Source: Helopsaltes ochotensis
Taxonomy: Eukaryota > Chordata > Aves > Passeriformes > Locustellidae
Assembly (NCBI GenBank): GCA_013400155.1
Contig: VXBM01001235.1
Span: 112,220 to 176,219 of the forward strand
Length of the DNA stretch: 64,000 bases
Direction of reading: 5' to 3'
The notes below the pieces were generated by a model that was not told where the DNA came from, did not search any database, and was given only the letters and a program-made list of their open reading frames with translations. The position numbers and the translations under genes are program-made. Numbering within the stretch: the stretch's first letter is position 1; every line of letters begins with the position of its first letter. Positions 10,645 to 22,624 of the stretch are shown here, piece after piece.

Positions 10645-11605
10645 GGCAGGAGAACATTTATGGCAGTGGTCTGCAGGGCAGATCGTCCAGCAGGACCCAC
10701 ACAGTAATCCCACGGGGTCCAGCCCAGCACCAAGCACTGCTTTATGCTCTCCAGCAGCGATCGGCGCTCACGCCAGCAGCTGAACGCTCCTACTGGGAGC
10801 TTTTCTGAAGGAGATCCACGGACCCCAGGTATTTCCTACGTGCTCTGAAGACACCCCAGGCCTGCCTCCTGCTCCTGTGAGCCAGGGTCCCTGTTTCAGC
10901 AAGGCTGTATCACAGAACGCCCCGGGCTCTCCGCCAACTCCCTCGGCACACGCTTCCGCGCAAAGCGGGACCGATGTTCGTCACATGTGGGCTGGGTCAG
11001 CTCACCCCTCTCTTAATTTTAGCGCATGTGAAATTTGCCATATGGGCAGCTCTGAAGAGTGAAGCCCTTCACTTTCTTTGCAAGAGTAGTAGAGCACAGT
11101 CTTTTCCATCGCTGTTACCTTAATGCATCTTGACACAACTTTTTAGGAAAACTGAGCTGGAACACCAAGTGTAGGTCCCAGCTCCTGCTGACCACACGTT
11201 CCTTTCCCAACCCTCAGAAAGAACTGTCAGGCTTGAGGATTCACCTTCTCTGTTCCCACCATTGTTCCTATTCTCAGGTTGCTCTGAGATTCACTCTTCA
11301 AAGATTTGTTCTCACTTCCACCCTTAATTTAGCACCGTGTTATTGCACCAATAATATTCTTGGTGTTATGGGCAGGCAAAAGAATTAAAATTCTTCTTTC
11401 CATTCCCTCCTTGCAGGGGAAGCCTCAACCTTCGGGTACAGCAAGCCCATCTTTCTTGGTAGTTAGGCTGAGACCAGAAATCTCATTTCATATCACCCTT
11501 GCTATTAAATCAGCCCGCTCTGGATTCAGACAGAAAGTTGAGACTTGAACTTTACACCTGATGATGCAATGGTACACTTATTTAAAGAGGTTACATATGG
11601 AAAAG
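10645..11605. other. noncoding, moderately GC-rich at left
   Basis: Sequence just after the CR1 copy (about 10650-11000) is GC-richer and contains several CpGs near 10755-10775 and 10918-10978, without forming a convincing island. No exon or repeat was recognised. Confidence 0.45.
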
Positions 11606-11612
11606 GTTAATG

Positions 11613-11746
11613 CCACAGTCCTGCAAAAACTTGCCTAAACACCTAAGTTCAGGCGTATAAATAATTCCATTAAATTCAAATTACTCAAGCCCACTGAATT
11701 CAATGTGCCTATGCCCATGACTAAATTATAAGGCACAGGATTGTGG
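11613..11746. repeat. ancient palindromic interspersed repeat (best copy)
   Basis: Ends in imperfect terminal inverted repeats: CCACAGTCCTG at 11613-11623 and CAGGATTGTGG at 11736-11746 match at 10 of 11 positions. In between come CACCTAAGTTCAGGCGTA, ATTCCATTAAATTCAAATTA and CCCACTGAATTCAATGTG, arranged in the mirror-like order of an old short repeat found across amniotes (phrases of the type 'CCTGCAAACACTTA...CCCATTGAAGTCAATGGG...GCAGGATC'). The inverted ends suggest a short non-autonomous DNA transposon, but I cannot name the family. Confidence 0.55.
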
Positions 11747-11759
11747 AGGTAGAGATCGT

Positions 11760-14200
11760 TATCCATGACCCAATTTGGTGGGTCCTCACATAAATCAGAT
11801 AAGCAAATCCCTTTTGCTCATGTTTGCACACTGCACAATCCTTGCAATCCTGGATGTCTTAAGAGATGAAAACAGGGAAAAGCAGCCGAGTATCACAGGC
11901 ACTATGGTGAATTGTCAATCATGGCCTCAACTATTTCATTTGGTTGCTTTTTAAGAAAAAAAAATGGTATAAGCAAACTTCAGCAGTTTCTTGGTACTAC
12001 TTACATGAAAAGATGCATGTTCCAAATTTTAACTAAGCACTGCCTAGAGGGTGGAAATACTGTCTTTAGGAGATTTCTTTAATTTTCTCTTCAAAGTTTA
12101 ATTACATTACAGGAAATATTTGGCTAAGGTGTGGCTATTCATCATAGTATCTCTATTACCAGCATCATCAGAAAGGTTTCTGTCAATTTTTCATTTTAAC
12201 CTGGCTTTTACTTTCATTATATAATTATATCCCCCTCATTTCATTTATGTTATAAAAAGAAATTACATCTCTTCATTTTCTTTTACTAAAAGAAAAGCTT
12301 TTTTTTTTAAAAAAACCTATGCGGTAGTGTGCAACATATTTAGAGCTTACGATCAGCAATTTCTCTAAAGAGGAAGATTTCAGGAAAAAAGTGACTCTAA
12401 AAGTAATTTCAGCAGCAAAGCAGATTAAATATCCACCATATTAGTCACAGAGTATTAGATGGAATTGGATTGACTGGGAAGAGGTCAAAGAGTTGCTGAA
12501 GGTTTTAGCCCACCAGAGGAGCAATAAAATTCAACCATACTTAAAATCATTAGCTTTAAACCCTTTGATATTAGATTCAAACCTCCAGCGCTCACTGAAG
12601 GAACCTCCAAGCACCATGCCAGGCCAAAAGGAAACCCTCTAAGACATCAACATTTCACGGAAACTTTTCAGTGAAGTACAGGAGTGACAACAGCAGGAAC
12701 CTGCACACACACAGGAAAGACCGAGCCACAAATTGAGGGGAAAGGAAAATGCAGCCTTTAAGGAAACTTAATTTATAAAATAGCAAGATACTCACTTCAA
12801 CAAGTACTAGTGGGGCCCAGGGGATATTTTTTAGGTGGCAAAAAAACCCCACCCACCGGTTCCTGCATGGTTCCTCCACTTTAATTCCTTGCTCCAGCAC
12901 CGGTGCTCATTTCTCCCTCCCTTTTCTCATGATGACGAGGCACATTCCCCCTCCCAAAGGATGTGTTTGCCGAGCAAGTATGGCACGAAAGCAAGACAAC
13001 CAGGGATCTGAATTGCATGACACGATGAAGGAAAGACGCCATGTGCTGACAGCAAGGCAAGGAGGAAATCTAAAAACACCAAAGTCACCTAACATGGCAA
13101 CGATCTGAAAGAAAGGGAAAAAGACAGAGGAGTAATTAAAAACCCTGAAGACAGTGATGGGTCTCAAGTTTTTGAATTGACTGCCTATTTAATAGAAAGG
13201 ATGGTTTCCACCCGAGAGAAGAGAGAAAAAAGAGAGACTTTGCTGTAACTAATAACCAACTGACATATTTCTGTTGGTTTTGTACATTTCTTCAGTCATT
13301 TTGAAAATGACAAGTATAATTAAAGTTGTTAAATACATTGAGAGACTTGTCAGTCAACTAAAATATCAACTCTTATAAATTCTCCACAATAAGCACTGCA
13401 CACAGCACAATGCAGAAGAAATTAATCTCTCACCAGAAAGATTTAGTCATTTGATGGTCCTAAAAAAAAATACCAGATTTTCTATTTCCTGGGGCAAAAT
13501 GAACTTTTCTTCATATGTTTGTGGATATAAAATGCATGTGTTGAATTTAACTTAACTTCTGCAGTACAGCAAAATGAAAATCTCAAGAAGAATTTTGGTG
13601 CCTATTCTGAAATCCTTAAGGGGGTTTAACTTTAATGCACATCCTACAGGGGAGCACATTAGGGTGTTGGTTTTGTTTTTTTTCCCTGCACAAATATATT
13701 TTTTCACAAAGGATAAAACAAAAGAAAAAGAGGATGTTCCAGAAAAGTACATTTTAGGGACAAGTTTCAGTGGAAAAGACCCATGGCTGTGGCCTGCCAC
13801 AAGGCTCAAACACAATCCAGGCGATAATTAAATTTTGTGTTAGCTATGTATATGCAGCATGATTTTAACCCCAACACATAAAACCCTCTTACAGCTATAG
13901 CTTAGCAAGCCATTCAGAAAGAAGCCAAGCCCTCAAAGTGTGATCTCAGCACTCAGCTAATCCATGTGTGCTAACAGGTATGACATGATCCAAAAGGCTA
14001 AAAGCCTCTCAGGAGACAAGAGCCCATGGAAACACATGAACTACTTCAGGAAAAGTGCTGAAGGAAATAAACTACCCTGGAAAACATAGCTTGTTCAGTA
14101 TTTGATAAGAACCAGAGCCTCAAAGCAGCCACCATCACTCTCCAGCATCTCATCACGTTCTGATGAAACAGTGGATTAAGTTCAGGTAGACTCATGAGCA
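11760..14200. other. noncoding AT-rich stretch
   Basis: Long AT-rich unique sequence. T and A runs meet near 12300-12314. A small CpG/GC patch lies around 12900-12990. Open frames near 12655-13167 and 13552-13831 lack recognisable domains. No repeat family was recognised. Confidence 0.5.
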
Positions 14201-14326
14201 ACTTGTGCATGTGCTGGGATGCTCTGTTTCAGCCTCACTGCTGTGTGTGCACGGCATGGACTGCACGGATTTTACAGTCTCTTTCCGGGGGGAAATGGCA
14301 GCTGGGCACAGCTCAGGGCTCACATG

Positions 14327-14345
14327 GCTGCAGGGGGCACTGCAA
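14327..14345 (+). promoter_or_regulatory. possible CTCF-like core
   Basis: CAGGGGGCACT at 14331-14341 differs at one position from the CTCF core CAGGGGGCGCT. The bases to its left match the rest of the consensus only partly. It lies in a GC-richer patch (14200-14420). Confidence 0.2.
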
Positions 14346-14573
14346 GGCCAGGAGGGCAGCAGGTCCTTCCCTCCTCTCCTGAGTGTCCCCCTGGGGACAA
14401 ACCCTCTGAGAGGTGGGGGAAAAAAGGGTCCCTGGACAAACTAAAACTCTCCAGGGAAACAAAACCCACAGGAGCATTAAGTGTATTTAATATCATTCAT
14501 GGAAAGGCATTCAAAAACTCACTTTACAGCAGTAGCTGTAGTTGCTGTATAAATAAAATCAGAGGAGCACAAA

Positions 14574-14682
14574 AACCACAAAGCAAACAACAACAACAAC
14601 AACAACCCCAAAAAACCCACCAAAAAAACCCGAACAACCAAAAAATGAAACAGACTAAAAAACCCAAACCAACCACCACAGG
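14574..14682. repeat. A/C-rich low-complexity tract with (CAA)n
   Basis: A run of CAA triplets at about 14588-14607 grades into irregular A/C sequence (CCAAAAAAACCC, AACAACC, CCAAACCAACCACC). A 210-codon plus-strand frame runs through it only because A/C-rich DNA lacks stop codons. Confidence 0.8.
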
Positions 14683-14689
14683 AAGATTT

Positions 14690-17600
14690 TGCTTGGCCAC
14701 TAAGACACATGTTCAAGAGCAAAGTCTGTGTAACAGGAGAATAACTTCCACCTTGTCAAAACCCTCAGTAAGCTATTCCCCTTCCAGGCTGAATTCCTTC
14801 TGGTACAATAACTATGAGCTTACTCCAGAGACTGGAACTGATGCCGTCTAAATTAGCACAACTGGTGCTATACCTGGGTTCTCATGCCATAAATGAAGCA
14901 GCCCTGCTTATAAAATAAATTTTAATACTTGCTTGAAACCAAACCCTTTTTTTTTTTTCCCTCTCCTTTTTAAAGGCTGGCTTATGCTCTGGCATTTTAG
15001 CCCCCTCACTAGTTACAGCAGAATTTCTGATGATCAGATGGGAGCCAGACCAGCCTCTCCCCTCCTGCCAGTGGAAGGTCAATCCTCAAAGCAGCCCAGG
15101 CTTTGTTGTTGTTTAAACCTTGACAACACTGCTGCCATTGTCAGAAATAAGTGAAGGTTTATATGCAGGGAATACCTGACCACATGGAGCTGGATTGGGA
15201 TCTCCTGTACAGAACAGATTATTGATGATGTTTACAAATACGCTTTTATAAAGCAAGACAGTTTCTTTTGCACTTCATAAAAGTAAACACACAGACGTTA
15301 TAAAATTTCTTTTCCCTGATGAAACTTATTGCTTTAAGCCATTTTGATGAGCAGGCACCAGTGTTGTAGCAGAGTAAAATGCATACTCACAAATATTATC
15401 TGAGAATGCTCTTAAAATACCTCCAAGGATTTTATACGCTTGGTAGAATGCACTATCATATCAAAGCAATTCCTGTGTTTCATAATTTAAATCAGAGCTG
15501 GAGGAATGAGGCTAGGGTGATCAATTTCTTTTCAGGGATAGTGACTGAAAGAATAGTTGACATTTCATAGGTTTTTTAGTGCCTAAAATAGTGTGTTTTC
15601 AATCTCTGAAGGCTTATTTTTCTTTCTAAAGATGGCGTGGGGCCTGGGGGACCCACTTAAAGTTTCTTGCCATACTTGGCCAAGAAACACAAAGTGTTGG
15701 TGAAGTATAAACACAGAGCCCTTTCTCTTTGACCCATTCTGCAGTGTGATGGGATAGTGTTGTTAGTTTATGTGAGAGAAAATAGCATAGGCTTTCTGAA
15801 AAAAAAAAAAAAAGTGGAATTGGATTAAGGCCTTTGTGCAAGCCTCAATGCTGAGGGGAATTAGCAATAGTTGTAGGCACTTAAAGGAGCTCTCATGCTG
15901 AAGCTTATCCCAGATTTTACACAATAAACATTTGAATATCAACAGTGTTTTGCAACTTGCAGCACTAATGTATAAACTTCTTCCTTTTGAAACTCCCAAA
16001 TCCCTCCAAACGTTCGCAATACCCTCTACATAAACATGTAGGGCCTATAGTGGAAAACACCCAGTCAGGGATGTAAGTCTGATTTTCTTATTTCTTTCTT
16101 TTTCATCCCTGGAATCTAAAATGAGATCTAGTACCATTAGCTGGTTTAAGCACTTCAGAAGTTTTGTATTTTAACCAACTTTTTCCCGTCCAGCCTTACT
16201 TTCCATTTAAAAAACAAAAATGTCAATGAGACGTGAGCTTGACTTGGGTATCCTAATATTACACGTTTCATGCTACAATAAAAAAGCACTACAAAACTTT
16301 TGAAGTGATTCATTAAAATACTGATCTGTCCCTCTTATCAGCATGTTCATAGCATTTTTTTTTAGCTCAAACTAAGAAGCTTAAACCATGCTACAACATG
16401 AACCTGTGGGAAAAGGACTCAGCTCCCTTCCTTTAAATTCATCTGCAGGTGAGCAGGACTCAGAACAACAAGGAAAAGCTGGACTTCTTTCTGCTGGAGC
16501 TCTCCTAACACCCATGGAGCTGCTGTCATTGGCTTAAAGTCAAGCTTGGCAGCTAATGACAGACTTGAGAGCTTATAACATTAGGTGTATAAATCCCCAG
16601 TGACTAGAGTTAGGGAAAAGGTCCATCTTTTCAGATAGTGATCAGCCAGATTTGCAGTTGACATGGCATTCCTACTGGCTTTTCTAGATGCCACTTAATT
16701 TTGGTGTCCTGTTTAAAGGATGACAGCTGATTCAAGAACAAATTACTTGCACGCTCTTGGTGTGAACCCAAAGTAAATCTTCTCAATACAGTATTTAATG
16801 ATAAAAGATTTCTGTGTCCCACCCCCCCACACCCCCCAGATCTCCCTTTTTAACTCCTGTTAGGTAGGTATGCATGTAATCAATTTTACATCTTTGTATC
16901 TGTAGCTGTCCACTAAAAGATGGAACAAAGAAATGAGCCCATGGTGAAATCGCAGGGTGGGAAAAACTTGGAGATCATTTTTTGTTACAGTGTTTGTTTT
17001 GTGCTTGAAAGGGCTGCGATAAGAAACTCATTGCATTAAGAAAAAATGAAGACATTACTGCCCTGTCCAGCTCTGAAGCATGTTGAAGCAGTTTGCCTAT
17101 TGAATTTGATACAATGATGTATAGATGAATAAAGTTATCTCTAGTATTGAATGGGACGGTGTCAGTGGGAGGGTAAAAAGGGAGGAACTTGGAATCTGAA
17201 AAGAATACTTTTCCCCCCCTCTTTTTAAGAACTTGAAGGTCAGGGTCCAGCTGCCGTAAAAGGCTAGAGGACAAACAAAATGCTGCACAGGCCCAAATAA
17301 AGACAACTATAGACACATAGCAGAGGTTTCCTGCTTCAAGTAGCTATTATATTAACCTACACTTTAGGCAAAGAGCATTTTAGGTTTCACACTGATGAAA
17401 ACATAGGATGAGCAGAAGCATCAATAAAAGTTGCACCTTTAATGAAACAGATGAAACAGGCCAGCAAAGGTAGGAAACTATTTTTTAAAAGAGGAAATTA
17501 TATTGATTCTAGTTTTTTTGAAACTAATTGTTTTGATTGAGATAAGGCAGTAAACTTGCTTTCCTCTTCTTTACATCCAGCCAGGAACAATTCTAACAGA

Positions 17601-18580
17601 TCTGTTGCCTAGCTCCTTGCAAGGCCTATATCATAAACAGCCAGAAATTTGAGGTAGTATATGAATATATACTTGAACTCACTGTTCATTCATCCATGTT
17701 TATAAACTATTAATATTCTGATAAACTGGTTTTCGTATTATGGTCTGGGAAATAAGGGTGAGAATCTTCAGTGAAGTAATCAGAAGGGTTAATATCCCTG
17801 ATGAGAGGGGAAAACTGCATTAAAACATCAAGTTGAGCTGCATTTTGTCATTCAGGCTCAGTGCTGCTTATTGTTGTCTTGTAATTACTCTAAATTTAAA
17901 TGTCTCCCCATAAGATGAAAGAATGGCTAGTATCTTTTTTTTTTTAAAGAATAAAAACTACTAGCCTGTGCTGTTCAGCAGGGGGGAGGAGGGGGTTGGA
18001 TAGCTTTGACTGAGTTTGCTTGGCTTTTTTTAAAACAAAAAAGAAACAGTGGAGTTAGAATAGCCTCATGATGTCAGGTTTTTAATACACATTGGAATAA
18101 ATTTAGCAGCTTCAGATGACCATTATAAAAAACAACCCAACTCACTGAATTACTGTTTTTTCAGCACTGGTTGGTTTTAATTCTTTGGGGTTTTTTTGCC
18201 GCTCGTGTTTTATATCAGCAACATAAAATTCTAAAAAATTGTTTCCAATTAATTTAACTGATTGGCTTAGCATATACATTCTGCAATAAACAGATCTACT
18301 GATGCCACAATCAAATAAGCCCTTTCCAAGTTAACTTCTAGACTAGATATTTAATCACATAAGTTGGCAGAAAGGCTGAGGCAAAAACTAAAAAAATCTT
18401 CAGTTAAAACAAAAAAAGATATTTTCACCTTCCGACAAAAATGTTTTAAGAAATAAAAGCTGGAAATGAAGGTTGAAGTATAACATGAAAAGAAAAAAAG
18501 ATGCAACAGTTAAGCCTTAAAAGCACTGTTTCCAGGCTAATGTGTGTTGTAGATCATTAGCCGAATGCATTGTCTAATGG
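14690..18580. other. noncoding AT-rich stretch
   Basis: No exon, RNA gene or transposon recognised. Low-complexity pieces: T-run about 14947-14958, A15 at 15799-15813, a C-rich run about 16820-16837, T-runs near 17935-17945 and a G-rich tract at 17981-17995. Homeodomain-type words are common but not focused. Confidence 0.5.
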
Positions 18581-18589
18581 GCATAAATG

Positions 18590-18735
18590 AGAGCCTTCGT
18601 TTTGAAGTTCCTCTTTCATCTGCAGTCAAACTTTTGAGTTTGATCCAATCTATAAAGATAAATCTAGGGATTAATCTGGAGGTTTAAATGGTTTAGCCAA
18701 AGGTTGGTCCAGCTTTATAATAATGACAGCTGATT
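18590..18735. promoter_or_regulatory. candidate enhancer with bicoid-type dimer and MEIS/E-box words
   Basis: GGATTAATCT at 18668-18677 is a head-to-head bicoid-class (OTX/PITX/GSC) palindrome. TGACAGCTG at 18724-18732 overlaps a MEIS/TGIF core (TGACAG) and an E-box (CAGCTG). The surrounding sequence is unique and lies directly left of a 64-base T-run. The words are visible; function is inferred. Confidence 0.28.
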
Positions 18736-18757
18736 TGTGTTACTTTCCACTGAGATT

Positions 18758-18759
<2 letters not shown>

Positions 18760-18823
<64 letters not shown>
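18760..18823. repeat. T64 homopolymer followed by C10
   Basis: An uninterrupted run of 64 T at 18760-18823, then GGATG, then ten C at 18829-18838. Nothing to either side looks like the body of a retroposon with a poly-A tail on the minus strand, and I see no target-site duplication. It is most simply a mononucleotide microsatellite, and its true length is uncertain in any assembly. Confidence 0.95.
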
Positions 18824-18824
<1 letters not shown>

Positions 18825-18840
18825 GATGCCCCCCCCCCAC

Positions 18841-21800
18841 ATATTGCATCTTGCAATTAGGCTGTTGACAACTCTATTATGCTGACAGCAGAGGTAGAGC
18901 TACGTGGGGAATTATCCAGCATGTTGTGCTGGAAATGTTACTCACAGATGTCTTTAAGAGACCGCAGCTTGTCCCATGTGCTCCTATCTCTGCTGCAGCA
19001 CATCCCGAGCTGCAGTTGTTCCAGTCGGAATTGGTGGCATGCTGAGCCTAATGCAACTCTTACCACCAACTTTCTGAGATTAGGAGGCTGTCAGGATGAT
19101 GTCAATGGAGGTTTAAGAAGTGCTTTCTGAAGTTGTTCTGAGTTAATAATTAATGGGTTGATTATTTTACTCCCTTTGATAGTTCTTTTATATTTGGATG
19201 CAGCTGGCTGGAAATAACCACAAAGGGAAACTGATTTTATTTGCCATTAATTTTGACTTGACTTAGCAAATTATGCCGTGTCCCGCCATCACATCTTTGC
19301 AAATCTGGCTGTGCTATAATGTGAAGATGAAATCTTTGATTAACAAAACCGATTAATCAGTTTCTAGAGTGTTTTGGGGTAAGATGCATGTACATACATC
19401 TCCTCCCAAGTAGTTTTCCAGTACATGCTTAGAGATGTGTTAAGTGCTGAAAGCTGTCGAGCAATCAGAATGTTTTTGATGTAGGCTGCCTCTTCCTCCT
19501 GTAGAAATAAAGTGTTTTGCCAACTAAAGCAGAAACGTTTTGTTTGCACAAGGTGAAGATTTGGCATACCGGAAAACACAAGTTTAGGGTTCAAACCTTG
19601 TATTTTACACTCAAAAAATCAGCTTTATAAGTGAAACTAATCCAAGCTGATTTCCAATATTACTTTTTTACTATGATAATGCCCACAGATGCTAAGTGCT
19701 GCCTAGATATATGCCAAGACTATGCCCTACCTTAAATAATTGCTATTTTACATTGATTTATTTTCCAGTGCTAGAAATATGTGCATATGTATCCTACCTA
19801 CGCATTCCAACTCTGGCACAAGAGCAAATTCACACATATATGACCTTACTTTCCTTACAAGGAAAAATGCTGGAAGATTCAGCCCTTTATGAGATCTCTG
19901 TACTGCCACAAAAATGTAGTTAATTTACTTTGCAAAATACTTTTGTCAGACTGACCTAGTCTATTAAAATAACTCCATAAAAGAAATTAGGGAAACTGAA
20001 CCAGACGGAGGGAAAAAAAAAAGCCTCATTCTGGGTATTCAGAGATTTTGTCACTGTTTGAGTAATTCCATCCTCAAATTATATGTAATAGATTAAACTT
20101 ATACCCTTAAATTAAAAATAACATCTTTACAGCTCAGGTAAGAAAAAAAATCCATGCAAGAAATGCATTCAAATGCATCTGTGCTATTTTCATAGGAGAA
20201 AAAACTAATAATTAAGCACATTTTGTAATTACTCGCAAATTAAGAATCAAAGCAAAATGTAGTAGTTAACTAAGAGGTCTGTTACTCTCCTGGGTGACCT
20301 AGCCAGTGTAAATGAAATCCTATTGAGACAGAACACTTTACTACTCAGATAATGAACAAGCAAGTTTATTGTATTGATTTTTAGAGAACACACATCTCTA
20401 AGTGGCACGACTAGACCACACCACCGATTTTCTAGCTATTAGATATCTGCCATCCTGCGAAACAAGTTTGGAGCTCGTAACAAGCACACACCACAAACTT
20501 TTGCACTGAGATCAAGAAATAAAAATAAAAACCGTTGCCATCTCTGAGGACGCTGCAGCAGGATCCTGCAGATGCAATAAATCTACATTTTGGTGCCCGG
20601 TTTGTAATGCAGCGTGCGGATTCAGCTATAGAAGTGGGTTATCACCTGTTAGCAACTCTGAAAAACTTCCATAGCAGCAGAGATATGACTCCCCCCCACC
20701 ACCAGTGCACACCTCAAACACATTTGAGTGTTTGAACATATTTGTGAACTAGGAAGGACACCCTTAAGAGTTAAGAGAAGCTTGACCATCATGTCACAGT
20801 TCTCACTGATCATCTGTAATTGAAAAGAGCTTTTACTCTCTCCCTGCCTTCCCAACCCCAGCTTAAAAATTGTTTTTAAAAGTTGACAGGCATCAGCAGG
20901 GAAGCTGAAGGAACAGCGAGGTTTTTAGGTTTGTGGTTTTTTTCTTTTTATACATCCCTACCTGTTTAGACAGATTAAGTCAGGAAAAGATGCTGTTTCA
21001 GTCACCCTGAGAATTTGATTATTATTTGAGCTGGATTTGATATTTATCAGTAATGTGCAAGTAGGACAAACTTGCTAAATCCTTGTGAGGGAACTGTAAG
21101 AGCTTTTTCAAACTTAGTAACAAATAAACAGATACCTCTGTCTGGTTTTATATATATAGATGCACATTTTTATCAATAAAACACAAATACATTGAACTGC
21201 ATTCAAGCATAAGTCATTATCCTCTGCATTCTCTCTCCCGTTTAGAAAAGGACAAAGATAACGGGGAATTGTAAGGATTTTTGTTAATGTGCACTCTATA
21301 AAACTATCTGATTGAAACAGTATATTCTCCTGAGAAGTTTTAAATCGGGTGTCCTGGAAAGCACTCAAATTTTAAGATAACTACAGATAACTGATTTTGA
21401 AAGGCAGCATTATGAAAGCAGAGCTTATAATATTTCAGTGCCCGCCGCTGGACCTCACAGCAGCAATTTCTCCATGACTTGTTCCTACTTTAAAATTAAA
21501 GTTTGATGTTAAGGGAACACTTTTGGTGTTTAGTTTACCATCATGTTAAATTTTCCCTCAGTGTTGTGCTTTTAAATGCCGAGAAAAATTACTGAAGAAA
21601 CACTTCTGAACAAATAACTCCATCGGGTCCAAATGCCTGCAGAAAAAGCACACATTGAAGGTGTCTATACCTGCACTGCACACTTATCCAGTCTAAATAA
21701 GCAAATATTTTGTGCAAATTTTAAGATAATCTATTTTTAAACTGCAAATAAAGATTTCAGATAAATGCAGAGCTCACAAAGCACATAACTAAATATAGGA

Positions 21801-22110
21801 CTTTTCTAGTGTTTTTTTTTCTGAGAACATAAAATATCCCCAGCAGCAAAATATTTTAGATTATTTAAATAAGTAGCCACTTAAAAACAAATAGTCATGT
21901 CCCAGGTACAAAATTCTGATCCTCAGTTCCACACAGAAAATATTTGGTTTCTAATATGAGCAAATATCTTGACAAGTGATTTTATAGAGAGGAAAAAAAA
22001 AAAAGAAAAGACTAAGGAATATTTCCTGCTGTGTTAACTCTGTTTCACTGATGTGGCTAAATAGATTTTTAGCGTTTCACCACTTCTTAAAGGTACATAT
22101 AACCAGGGTG
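18841..22110. other. noncoding AT-rich stretch
   Basis: Unique sequence. The part just right of the homopolymer (18880-19110) is somewhat GC-richer and has an 83-codon open frame with no recognisable domain. No repeat family or RNA gene was recognised up to 22110. Confidence 0.5.
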
Positions 22111-22179
22111 ATGACAAGATATCTGTGTCACGGTAAATTGGGAAATAATTATCCTGTTCTTTGATTTATTACATCAGTT

Positions 22180-22620
22180 GTAAAGTATCTCACTCGGACT
22201 GGGCGCTGCAACCTCAGCACACGTGAATCCCTCTCCTGATGTTATTTGTCTCAGTCTATTCATTTGGAGTTTAATTACTCACGGGCGTAAAGACAAACAG
22301 AATTTGCCCCTCAACTCAGCACTTTACCCCTAAAATCTTTACTAGCCTCAGCCTAAAGGGCTTTTACCTGCGTAGCAAAGAAAGGAGCAAATCACGGAGT
22401 TGCTCCAGTGTAATTGTTGTAGATGTTTGGAGCTGGGAAATAAAAGCTGTGTTAATAAGTGCACAGCTGAAAGCTTCGCTCTCTGGAGCGCCCGGACGCT
22501 TGCTTGCGTTTGATGAAAATTATTAATACTAACACCAAAACAGTTTGGAAACCATTTCTACGGCATACATACCTACCTCTTTGGTTAAAATCAGTGATCC
22601 ATTAAGGCTTTTCTTGCTTT
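22180..22620. promoter_or_regulatory. candidate regulatory element, CpG-retaining
   Basis: In AT-rich surroundings this segment keeps many CpGs (near 22195, 22203, 22222, 22284, 22372, 22396 and a cluster at 22477-22508) and carries TTTAATTACTC, AATTATTAATACTAA and TTTGATGAAA-type homeodomain or POU/SOX words. It has no repeat text. It is among the most enhancer-like stretches in the window by composition, though this is inference only. Confidence 0.33.
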
Positions 22621-22624
22621 TTTC

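Noticed and set aside
14219..14851. 210-codon plus-strand ORF
   Set aside because: Much of its length passes through an A/C-rich low-complexity tract that cannot form stop codons. The translation there is Q/K/P-rich filler.
17640..17665. let-7-like GAGGTAGTATATG
   Set aside because: Only part of the mature sequence matches and the neighbouring bases form no hairpin of microRNA length.
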